From Plumapathes pennacea (taxonomy: Eukaryota; Cnidaria; Anthozoa; Antipatharia; Myriopathidae): a stretch of DNA of 64,000 nucleotides. Shown one piece after another: positions 38,101 through 51,183 of this stretch. Both the position numbers and the translations under genes were made by a program. The DNA lies in NCBI GenBank assembly GCA_964036295.1, contig OZ038473.1:6913501-6977500 (forward strand). Reading direction: 5' to 3'. Under the pieces are notes generated by a model. It searched no databases and was not told the DNA's origin. It saw only the letters and a list, made by a program, of their open reading frames with translations. Every line of letters starts with the position of its first letter. The first letter of the stretch is position 1.

Positions 38101-41100
38101 TATACTAATCACATCTATACTAACATGACATGTACCATTAATAAATTACAGTCAAACCTCTACTAAAGGGGCAGTGTGGGCAGATGCGCATGCATTTAAT
38201 CGAATCTTGAAAACACTCGCCCAATATTTTTTAAGTTTGAAATCCAAGATGGTGTCCACAACGGCGGCAAGCTATCGAGCAGCAGATCCACCGCTGTTGT
38301 GGACGCCATCTTAGATTTCAACTTAAAAAAACATCAGACAAATGTCTTCAAGATTCGAGTTTACGGCTCATGCTCAACAAAAAATATAAAAACTCAGTGT
38401 AACAGACCGATTCTTACATTACCCAGACTGGTTTTCAATACAATCAATACAATGCAACCCACAATACGATGAACCTGGTATTTGTCTCCAGAGCCCCTTT
38501 TTTTTTCGTTGAACAGTTTGTCAACGAAACAGAAGCTGACAAAAACCACCAGAGCCTTAGGCCCACTGTTTGAAATTTTTGTGGGTTTGTCAAGTTGTTT
38601 ATGAATCTTGGTGTTCAGTAAGACATGCGGGTAACTGAAGCATGTAGCTTTAGGCATAGTGACTCTTTGTCTTTTCTCTTCTTGAGATCACGCGGAGGGC
38701 TGCGTGTGCATGTGTGTGTGAGATATGGACACTTGTATGTATAATTTACGTAAACCCTGTATTTAAATTAAACATGTATTATGTATTTATATGTAAGTGA
38801 CATTGTAAGTGAAGTATTAGTGTAAGTGTAAGTGTAAGCAAAGAAATCTGAACCTCTGTGTAACAAATTTAGAATACAAAATAAAACCTTTTTGTTAAAA
38901 AAAAAAGAAGCTGTTTATGACTGGCAAACAATTGGGCTCGTGCAAGTTGACGTCACAAACCACGTGATTTTTGTTTATCCGCCATTTTGGGGGTCAAATT
39001 GTCGTCTTTCGGGAGGCACGTTTTTGTCGAACGTCAGCTAATCTGAAGCATTTTGAGGGCGTCAGGAGATAGATACATCGGAGATAATTGAGGGGCACAA
39101 TACTGTAGCAGTACCTACTCGTAATTTGGTGGCCGAAATCTCATTTAGTGACTCCTGATCGTGAGCGATCGCCAGCTTCTTCTCCACGTCAGATTCCTGT
39201 TTCAGCGCCGTAAAATCCAAATGTTAGGGCTTAATTTATTGTCTGACGATGTCAGAGCAATTCTATCTGGAGAGGAACATTGTAAAGGTAAAAGGGAAGC
39301 AACTGTAGCTCTGCATGGCTGTTACGAGTTATTTCTCGGAATCTCTCTGTCAGGTTTGAAGGCCATGTTCCGAGTTTCGGGATACTGTCACGACAGTTTC
39401 GAAGTGCTGTCTCGCTTCAGGCGGGAGACTGTGCTGTTTTACATCAGAAGTAGTATCAATGGTATCGACACTTCTCTTCTTTAAGAGTCGTTGGCGTAAA
39501 TTAAACTGTGTTGACCCATTCATTGAGTCTTGGTCAAATGCTTTGTTTGCGCACGCTTGTCGTTCCGGGGATGATTAGCAGATGTGCAGCTGTTGCTGTG
39601 TCCTAAAATGTCGAGTGTATCATTTTATTGCTTTGTATTAGGCCCTGAGTGGAGTATCCAGTTGGTTGGAGCACCAAGCGGAAAATCAGGACAGATAATA
39701 AATAATGATTAGAATGCGAAACAATCTTTTATAAATGAATTTTTGGAGGCTGCAGAACACCTGAAAGGCTGTTCAGTTTATACGACAAATCTTTACCAGG
39801 AGATGGTGCAGTTGCATCTGACTAATTCAGTACACTTCTGAGTATCTGAAGCACAAGTTGCTGTCAGTTGCTTGATCTTTAGTCCTTCTGTAGCATTAAT
39901 ACTATTAGGTAGTATTGGATCAAAAGACAGTTGCATTCATTTACACATTAGTTACTATATTTTTACAATATTTACTCTTGAGAACTTTGTTTCATCTTAT
40001 AAAGTATTGCATAATATATAGTATTCCGTCTGAAAAAATCTGTTTAGCTAAGGTCAAGTTTCACACTGCTATATTTCATTTGTTCGAGAGCTCTGTCCAT
40101 GAAAGAAGTTTCATGTTGATATTAACATTCATGTTCAAAAAAACAATAGGTGTTGTTAATAAGGTAATGCAGTTACCCAGGTTGTGTGCAGAGTAGAGCA
40201 AAATAATCAACCCATCTGTGGACAAGCATACTTTGTTGCTGGATGTTATCCTTCAACTTTTTTATATTGTTGCTTTGGAATTTGGCAAACCAGCTCAGTA
40301 AAATCAGTTTCCTTCAGCCTTCAGAATATACCTAACCTATTCCTGTGCAGTCTTCCCCATTGATACTTTGCATTTCAATTCCTTTCTGTGCCAAATTGAC
40401 TAGGATAATACAAATGCCACATTGTGGAAAAGGAATTCAATTAAACTGCAACAACACTGTTAAAATCTCAGTGAGACAAACAACAGTGGTATGAGGGAGA
40501 GGATGGGGCCACTGGGCTCTTCTAAGAAGGAGCAATAAACCTTGCAAAAATATAGCTGACTTCTTTATCAAAACAGTCCGATACTGTACAAAAGGATGCA
40601 AAAGACAGGTGCAACTTAAGTAAAAGCTTTCCCTGAAACATTACAGCACTGGATTCAAAAAATATTAGGGGCACAACACTATCAAAAATAAAATACCACA
40701 GGGGTTAATGATAGTACTTTATACATACTTTCAAAACTGTCCAGGAATATTAACACACTGATTTGGCTAAGATTGAAACGCTGCTCTCTTTACAAGTTAT
40801 CCCAAATGTTCATGGCCTTCCGTGATTTAGCTGTGCGCGGTGAGGGAACAAATGTCCAAGAAACAAGCTAAACCGACTCGAACTCCGGCAGAAAACTCCT
40901 ACATCGACCCGATGGATAAATGTAGCACTTCACTGATGACCTCCGCAGTTCTGGACAGTCAAACAACTGGTGCAGTGTTTATATAGTATCAAGAATTATT
41001 CATTCTGAGTGTTCGCCACGATTCTGACACGAGCACCACGGCCGGCGACAATTTCCGAAGGCAAGCACTCTACTTTGAACAACAACACTTTAACAAAATG

Positions 41101-44100
41101 GACTGACACAGTTTAATTTAGAGCCAGCAACTCCGAAATAAACACACAGTCTACATATATCATTGACAGTGTGTTACTGGTGATACAAAGCAGCAGACTT
41201 GACAGCATTTTGCAAGTTCCTCACAGTGCATATATGAGTGCCAAACTGACAGAGAAATCCTGCGAATTAACTCGTATTAGCCATGCAGAGCTACAGTTGC
41301 TTCCCTTTACCTTTACAATGTTCCTCCCCAGATAGAATTGTTCTGGCATCGTCAGACAATAAATTAAGCCCTAAAATTTTGATTTCACGACGGTGAAACA
41401 GGAATCTGACGTGGAGAAGAAACTGGCGATCGCTCACGATCAGAGTCACTAAATGAGATTTCGGCCACCAAATTACGAGTAGATACTGCTACAGTATTGT
41501 GTCGCTTAATTCTCTCCGATGTATCTCTATCCTGGATCGCTCAAATGGCTTCAGAGTAGCTGACGCTCGACAAAAACGTGCCTCCCGAAAAACGACAATT
41601 TGACCCCCAAAATGGCGCATAAACAAATTCACGTGATTTATGACGTCATTTGCACGAGCCCAATAGGCCTGTACACATACCAACGCCGGCCTCTGACATA
41701 TCCCTGATGATGCCCACTGCAGTATCGGTACCAGTCCCGTCATCAATGTCCTTGCACAGTTGAAGTATAGAGTTGTACGTCACTGTTGAAGATAGGGATA
41801 CAATTTGCATTGTGCAGTACATATGAGAACTGATGGCCGGTTGCAGCCACGTTACTGTACAAGTATTGCTTGCAAACCATTTGTGAAATTATAGAAGCCG
41901 TTTTGGGCCCGGTTGTTCAAAGCCCGGTTAGGCTGACCCCAGTTAAGGCTAAACCTTTTTGTCATTTTAGGTCTAAAAATACAAGCGTTTACTCAAAACA
42001 AGACTCCATCGCTATGTTAAAAACTTCTTAGCTAGTCTCTGATCAAATTCTGCAGTTTGTTGACAAAAAAAATGCGCGAAAAGGAATTTGGTTAACCCTA
42101 GGTTAGCTTAACCGGGCTTCGAACAACCCAGCCCAGGTCTTTGAAAAATTTACCCGTGCTCATATATTCCAAATTGTACTCGAAATCATGTGATTAAGTA
42201 TACTTTAAAAACTTGTATTATCGAACTTCCCGCTTCATACACCGCCACACAAGGTGCGGCTCTAGCAGACCAAAAGCGTAGTCCATTTAATCACAATACT
42301 CTCCTTTGTACAAAGGAGGCCACAGGAAAAAAACTAAACTGAGATGCAGACCACGCTGACTCTTTTCTCCTTGGTCGCTTGATATACTACTGGGCCCGAA
42401 ACGCTGAAAACTTGGAGCTGCTAAACAAGCAAGTATTTAGAGTTGCTCTAAACGACTCCACAAGCACGTATGATGATTACGAAAGCTCAAAATGATTACC
42501 CTTGCTGAGATGAGAATTAAGAGACATCTTAGTCATAACGTACAAATGCTTGGTTAACTCGGCACCGCATTACTTTACCTCTCTACGTATTCCCAGACGT
42601 AATTTATATAACTTAAGGTGACTCCATAGGGTATTTCCCTGCACTTGCTCGTATTAACTTATGACACCAAAACTGTCATATTTTCATTTCATTATATTCT
42701 TTCTTGATCAAATTTGCAGGGTAGATGTTTCGAAAGGTCTGTTGCGTATACGTTTTACTTTTGTCACTCTAGTGTGGTTTCTATGGAAACAATACGTCCT
42801 TGAAATAAAGGTCTTCTACCCCGTTTTCAAACTTTCTGCTCTATTTTCTCGAGTTTTCTTCGGTGAATTTTTCTGAAACTTTCAGTATGTTTAGAAATTT
42901 GTATAAGGTAAACATAACTGAAAAAAAGTTGGGGTTAGAGGAGCGGATTCCGAGCTAATTGGCAATTTATGTTTTTTGCAAATAAAAAAAATTCTGCTCC
43001 ATAAATTTCCATTAAAATCAAATATTACAAAACCGGATGTAATCTTCGTTTGCCTGCAAAATTTAAGACAGATTCACCGATGGAAACTCGAGAAAAATGC
43101 AAAGAAAAACTTGATATTTTACATATTGCGCCATCAAATGCAAAATAATGACTCGACAAGATCGACAAGTGCGCATGCGTTAGCCGTAATGTGTGCATGT
43201 AAACACGAGGAGAACGCGGCGATCGCACACCTGCAAGTTTTCTTGGTGCGAAGCTAAAAGGAAACACCATGCAATTCCCGAATTTCTGTCTTGAGAAGCT
43301 CGTACTGGATATATCAGCCACGAATTATGCTGTGCGAACTACTGTTAGCGAAGTCTCGAACAATTTGAGGGTGATAGCTGTTCAACAACTCAATCCTTTT
43401 CAATACAAAGCCGTGAAGACAGTTCGAAAGTCGTCAGTTCAAACCGTCGAATGCTAGTCCACTAGCTCCCAACAAGTTTGTTGGCAGTTGTGTCCCATCA
43501 AGTTCATTCATACTTATTCAGTACAGTTCGTGAATATTTAGTTTTGCGACTGCTCACCTGAGATAATATGCCACAGACTGAGACACGGGATCAAACTCTG
43601 CAGGTTAGTAGGATTTGCAAAGCTTCATAACAACGCCAATAATTTCTGTCTAAGTTTGCTTACTTCCAAGAATTGCTGTCAGTGTTGTGACTAGGCCGAA
43701 TGTACTGGTTTGTCCATTGCAACTGATGATTGCCGAAATGACCGTTCGAGCCGCGTTTGTGACGGCTGTTCATTTCAAAGTCAAACAGAATAAAATCTGA
43801 ATTGTAGAACTTCTTCATCGTTGTGTTGCTTGTTTAGTTATTGGCCTGACAGGATGTGCAGAAACAATACTTTCAAACTAATTCAGTAGAGTTATATACA
43901 TTCGAAGGTAAAGTGATAAAGATCGGCGATCAAGTAAAGCCGGCGTGTACTTAGTTTGATTGAAAGGCTTTCAAGTTTGGTTTCTTCGTGACTCGAAGAA
44001 CCGTGCACGCATCGTAAACTGTTGTTACTCCGAGATTTTAGGATTTTCCTGTTAAATTCAGATTTCCTCCAGAGAATTACGAAAGTCGGGTTTTTATTTC

Positions 44101-47100
44101 ATTGTGATTTTGGTGCCCACGCGAATTTGCGTCTGAAAACTCTATGGAGCCACCTTAAGAGGCTTAAGAAAATTGTCGTTATCTTAAGTTAGAACTATAT
44201 ATTCTTTGGAATACATTCGCTAAAATACGCTGCTGCCAAAGCATGGAACAACGTAACGGACAAAACTAGGGATGCCACATTCCTTCAAGTTTTAAGAACT
44301 TATGCTCTTAAATAATTTAGGATTTTACATTCTGAAGTAGTTTTTTTTTACTACATATTTCAATCTTTTAAAGAAAGTGTCCCGATCCTGCGCATGTGCG
44401 AATTTAAAGTTTCAGAAACAATCGTTTATACAAATCTGAGTCACGGAAATTAACGATCAAATTTCTCAACCAATGAAAAAGCGACGAAGGTTACAATCTG
44501 CACGTAATTTGCATACGTCGTACATATTTGATTTTTACTGAGAGATCTTTTTTTTTTTTGCCAGGAGGGAGGCAGCGTGGCCGAGTGGTTAGGGCGCCGG
44601 ACTTGAAATCCGGAGGTCCCAGGTTCAAGTCCCGCTCTGAGCACTAACTGAATTTGTAACACGGTAGCCCTGCGTTCAAATCCTCGGCCTCGACCAGTTG
44701 GGATTTTTAACAGATTTACGTTGAGTTTAAAACACGGCCCCACCAGCTCTGCTGAATTACTTACCGTGTATAAATAAAGACACTTTACTTTACTTTATTT
44801 TACTTTACTCATAAACGGTAACAGATCAGTACAAAAATCTAAAAAACGATTACCAACAAGAATGCTTCTCAAACTTATTTTGTTGGCACTACTTCTGCGA
44901 CAGCAGGTAGACAGAAATCTGACAAACAAAGAGGTTTCGGCACAATGCCGAATGGAGATCAAAATTCTGTTGGATAAATCAGTCACAGGACCATCTTCGT
45001 TTATAATTTCCTATATATTTTGTATTTCCTTGCACAAAGAAACCGCTCGAATTCCATGATGTTGGTTCCAGAGCAGCATTAGATCAGTCTTGGTCTGTGA
45101 ACTTCGAACGGTCTTTTGGAAAATAGCAGCCTCCCAATCGCCAAACTTTTTTGTCCGATACACTTGACCACAACTAAATTATTCGAATTGGATAAGCAAA
45201 ATAAAAACTAGGCAAATATGCCAAAGATTCTACCGGATTCACTACGTCTGACTCAACTTTGATTTCTGTTACACCCTGAAAAATAAATTAAAGGAGCGCA
45301 CGCAAAGGATCGGGACGCTGTTCCTTTCAGATTTTTTTTCTTTAATCTTTTAGTCACTTAAAGGCGGGGACGCACTATAAAAGGCCTACACAGAGATCTT
45401 GCTAAGGAATATTTTGATAAGGTTTCGATTACACAAAATGGTTCCGCTTATGAAACAATGCTGTGCACAATTTCCGACCAAGAACATACGACATTGATCA
45501 GAAATCAAATCTAGTCGACCTCCTCGCCAATTTATTTGTTCGGCTGAGCCCGAATTAAATCAATATTAGACTGACTGAACCGTGAAATGATTTGCACTTT
45601 GTAACTGCGATATATTTTGTTCGGAATTACTCAAAGACAACAAATATTGCTGCCCTCAAGAGAGTATACCAAGAAAAATTGTGCCCTTCGGTCGGTCGAA
45701 AACCAAGGCGACCCGAGAGAATGGCGCGCGATTCGAAAGTAGGCCGCCCACGCTGAATCTGTTGTTCTGCCTATTGCTAACGAACACAACATGAAAACGC
45801 ACAATTCGCGACTTTTAAACGTAAATCTTGCTGTGTAAAACCGTTTACTTAGCTGAAGTTCAGTTCATATGGCGAGAAAAACAAGATGTTTCCATTTTGC
45901 TTTCTTCATTACACCATTTTGTATTTAATTTGAAAATTTTTATACCCTTTTATAGCGCGCCCCCGCGTTTAAGGTGGCTCCATAAGGTTTTGCGAATGCG
46001 CTATTGTGGAACATTTCGGAAATATATTCGTCAAGTCCTTATTTTGCAGTTAATGGCGCAACACACACGTAAATTATCAAGTTTCTCTCTGATTTTTTTC
46101 TCAGGTTTCTTTCGGTGAATATTTCTTAAACTTTCCGGGAAAACGAAGACTATGTCCGGTCTTGTCATATTTGACTTTAATGGAAATTTATGGAGCAGAT
46201 ATTTTATATTCGCAGAAAACTTAAATTGCCAATTAGTTCGGAATCCGCTCCTTTAACCCCCCCCCCCCCCCCCTTCTTTTCACAGCTATAATTACTTTAT
46301 ATAAATTCCAAATATACTGAAAGTTTCAGGAAATTTCACCGAAGAGAACTCCATAAAATAGAGCAGAAAATGGGGTAGAAGACCCTTAATTCAAGGAAGT
46401 ATTGTTCCATAGAAACCAAATTAGAGTGACAAAATTAAGACCTATACGCAACAGACCTTTTGAAATATCCACGCTGTGAATTTGATCAACAAAGAATATA
46501 ATAAAGAAATGAAAATATGACAGTTTTAGTGTCATAAACTAGTTCTAAACACGTTCAGCGAAAACCCCTATGGAGCCACCCTAATACTTTTATTAGTTTT
46601 CGGAGATACTAGTATGCTACTATAGAAATCCGAATGGAAATACAGATTGCATGTAAGTTTGTAAGTATGCGTCCTTCCTTCCCAAAACGTTGACAATAAC
46701 GCCTCACACATCGACAATGCATATCTCTCACTACATTTACAATCACCATACACTACTTCACACTCTATCCTTCCGCTTGGGAAACTATTTATCATCTCTT
46801 TCATCTCTTCGATCCACTCATCCGAAGATTACACACCAATGTTTCCAAATTTGCCGGGGTCCAGGTAGTAATTAAATTATTGATGCTACAGATGCTACCT
46901 ATACTTTTGAAACAACACGAGCCTGAATCATTATGCTTGATGACATTACATTAATAACACAGTCAACTTACGCAAATTAGGACGCACCACAGGTTCTTCA
47001 TTCATGCTTGAAACAAGTTTCTGTCAGAAGAAATCATTTCTCAAAATCATTAATAATTCATGGCATTATTAGCCAACCAGCGGATCATATTTGGTCAGAT

Positions 47101-50100
47101 GGATGGGTTTTGAAACGGTGTCAAACACTGGTTTGAGTACTTGATCCAATTTATAGTTCTTGGGATAAATTTCCTAATTTACATACACTCCTTTGGGAAA
47201 TTATTTAAAAAGAATCTTGTGGTCTGTCTTTGATGAGGGATTCCACGCGGTCTCGTGCATTCATTGTTCTCGGTGTTTAAAATCCCTCATCAAACACTCG
47301 CACTCGTGTTTGAAATATGACTTCAACACACCATGTCCATCTATGCATACGTAACACTCCTCCTCACACACAGTAGGCCTCTATACCAGCCTTCGCGCTA
47401 GGTTTTTGAAAAATGCAATGAAAAACGCGGACCTGCCGTAAAAATGCGTATGACGGTCTGAAAAATACGAATTACCATACTTTACTCTAATTTAGGCGCC
47501 ATTCCGCACAGTATTTTTTCGTTTGACTCCCCCACGACACGATTATTACTTTCTTTTTAATGGCGCTAATAGTTGTGCCACAAGATATTAACGGTAATAG
47601 TTTCAGAAATAGTGGCCGAGGATTAGTAATTAGAAGTATGGCCCACGTCATCGATTTGCAATACAATTCCTTCGAAGCGCCAAACATAGCGTAAGCACGC
47701 GAGTCTCAAAGTTTAAATTTTTATTATTGCCGTCTTATGATCACTTAAAATCTTTCTCGAAGAAACTGAACTTGCATAATTAAAATGCAGAGGTTCAAAG
47801 AGAATCTTTGAAGAAAACACAAGATCAATGCTGGCAGCGTGCCCAGCGCAGCGCAAACATTTCGATTCGCGACAAGACGCCGACTGTAATTGTAAACAAG
47901 GGATCAAAGTTGGAATACCGTCCACTCTAAAGAAAAACCCGAACTTTGCAAAGTTCACACGCACGGTTAGTGATACCGCTGCTGTCACCCTTCCATTGCG
48001 ATCAACATTGGATTGTCCACATCCTCGTCGGTCAAAGGTGAACGCTCAGCAACCAATGTGAATCTGTGACCGCATAATAGGTCATGATTGGCTAATTTAC
48101 GTGTTGTCACATATGTTTACAGACAGAGATCCGTGTATGACATTGTTTCCGCGACGTGTCGCACGAATTTCGTTCGAGTAACTTTCAAAAGCTCACAAGC
48201 ACAAAGCATCCCAGTTTATTCTTGACATCTTGAGGTTTGAATCGCCAGTAAAAACGCGTAAGCAAACACATCGCGTCATTAAAAATGCGTTTTCAAGAAA
48301 AAATATGCGTAAAAACCGCACGTTTATGCGTCTAACGCATTAGGCTGTATACGTCTCACAGTTGCAGTGCATAGATGTAGAACCTTTGAATAACTCTTTG
48401 CATGTCATGTGGCACACACTAACTACCCCAGAGATGCCAACATCGACACATTTTTAGGGAAGAGATTCAAGCCGGGGGTCAGAGCCACACCCAGTCAAGG
48501 GCCGGATCTCTCAAGAGAAACTTCAGAACTAAAGTCGACTTTTGCAACAAAATTGAGTTGAAGTTGACACCCTGTGCTGTAAATTAAGTAATGTCTAAAG
48601 TTATAATGGTTCTTTAAAGTTGGAGATCGAAGTGGGCTTGTGGGAGACCAAGCATGAAAACAAGAGATTTGCCATGAGCTTGCAGGAGACATGACACATT
48701 TTACCACTCATTTTCTCTCGCTGAATGGAGAGTGAGAATTCAAATTCAATAAATTTACTTTGAGAGACCTGCTCATTGATCCACATAACCCTGGCACGAG
48801 CCCTTTAAATTCAGGCATTAATTTTTTTAGTACATGGCACTGATACTACGCACGCTACGATTGGTTAATTTACCGATCCATACTTTCCTGTACGAACCGC
48901 AAATTGATTTTACGCACGTTCTGATTGGTCGATTTTACCGGTCTAAAACTCACTGTACGGACCGCAAAATCAGTTTGCACACGTGGATCGCAAATGATTA
49001 CACGAAAAGTCGCTAACATTTGCCATAGAAGGCCCAGAAGTTTAAGGGAAGTTTAAGCGTTCCGGATACTCACTGTTAAGTTATGATGATCGGGGAAAGC
49101 TTACAATCCGGGAAAATGACCATAACAAGGAAAACATCCGAGGAAAAGTTTGCTTGCGACCTCAGCCGTCATTGACAACAAGTGCTGAAGATTCGCACAC
49201 TTGCCAGGAAGAAAGTGGAAATCGAACAATCATCGTGAACAGTTCTGACTAAAACCGTGCAAGAATCAACTTTTGCAGTCGTGTTTGCTCGTCATGGCGC
49301 ACTGTGAAGACTGTAAAATATATAATTTTCACAATGCACGAGAACCCCATATTTCGAAATTACTGACTGAGACAAAGACGGAGGATGTTTATTTTGAAGA
49401 AACCCAAACCGGCTCCATGAGGAAGCAGGAAAATTAATCGGTAAGTTTCGAATAATATAACTTTCAACGATGTGTCGGTCGCAGTGTGTGAAGAAATGAT
49501 TTCCCTTTAGTGTCATTTTGCCTTCTTCATTCTTGTGTGTGCAAGAAAATTATTCAAAAAAATGAAAAATACTCTGAGTCATTAAAACAGTTTCCTCTGA
49601 AATAAGATGACTGCAGTTTTTTTTTTTTAAAGCTTTAGGGCTGAGTGAGCGAGCAACCGCTCACGGGGGAGTTCACTGAATGAAGTTAACTGACCTGATT
49701 CTTGTTTTTTTCGTCGCCTTCGGTCCATAACTTACGGTACGGACCAAGGAAACGAGGTTAATAAGATGTATTTGTTATATGGCACTGATACAACGCACGC
49801 TACGATTGGTCAATTTTACCGGTCCATAACTTACTTTAAGGACCGCAAAATTAGTTTCCACATGTGGATCGCAAATGATTACTTGAAAAGTTGCTAAGCC
49901 TTTGTTATAGAAGGCCCAGAAGTGGGCCTGAAGTTTAAACGTTCCGTATAGTCATTGAGTTATGATGATCGGGAAAAGCTTACAATCCGGGAAAATGACC
50001 ATTATGAAGAAGGAAAAATCTCAGGAAAAATTTGCTTGCGACCTCAGCCGTCATTGACAACAAATGCTGCAGATCTATGGAAGGTTGTTTCACCCCTGTG

Positions 50101-51096
50101 TTAAAATTGGCACACTTGCCAGGAAGAAAGTGGAAAGAGAACAATCACCGTGAACAGTTATGACTAAAAAGAACCGTGCAAGAATCAAGTTTTGCAGACG
50201 TGTTTGCTCGCCGGTCATGGCGCACTGTGACGACTGTAAATATATTTTTCACATTGCACGAGAACTCTATATTTCGAAATAACTGACTGGGACAAAGACG
50301 CTGTGGTGATTTGAGGATGTTTAGTTTGCTGGAAGCCGACCTAAACGCTACACGAGAAGGCAAGAAAACTAATGGTGAGTTTTGAATAACAACTTTTAAC
50401 GATGTGTCGGTCGCAGTGTCTGATGAAATGATTTTTCTTTAGTGTCATTTTGCCTTCTACACTATTGCATGTGTAATAAACTTATTCAAAAGAATAAAAA
50501 ATACTCTAAGTTACAAAGCAGTTCTTTCTGGAAAAAGATAAGACTGCAGTTTTTTTAAAGCTTTAGCGAGCGACGGCGGCTCGAGGGCGAGTTCGTTCAC
50601 TGAATAAAAGTTCACTGCAGTGTCGTTGTTTGACAAATGCTATCGGCCATTTCATTCAGCTCAGAACAACGGGGATTTATTTAGGCAGTTGGCTCGACAG
50701 ACGCTTTTTTTTTCTTTCGAGGTTTTTAAATCGGTAGAATTTAAAGCTGTTAACTGAATTTGTTGTCAAAACAAACTAACAAAACAAATTGTAATTCATG
50801 CCTGATTGCGATTGATGTTGTTGAATGAACGAGACGAGCACTCGTTGGGGCCTTGTTTTGTGTTTGCCAAAAGATCTAAAGCCATAATAAATATCTTATC
50901 AACCTCGTTTGCTTGGTCCATACCTTTAGTTATGGATCCGCGTAGCGCGCTCGGGCCGAAGAGGCTCGCCAAAATACTGCACGACTCGTAAAAATATACA
51001 GCCGTACTATACGCCTGTCTTATAAGATATATCTATTCACCAGCACTTCAACGAATAATAGTTAATTATTATTATTGCAATTACTATTACTATTAC

Positions 51097-51183
<87 letters not shown>

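Noticed and set aside
44571-44645. Functional tRNA-Ser gene
   Set aside because: The acceptor stem does not pair and the SINE body and tail follow directly.
44450-44743. Minus-strand frame with RAGLEPGTSGFQVRRPNHSA
   Set aside because: This is the antisense of the tRNA-like SINE head, a well-known false protein.
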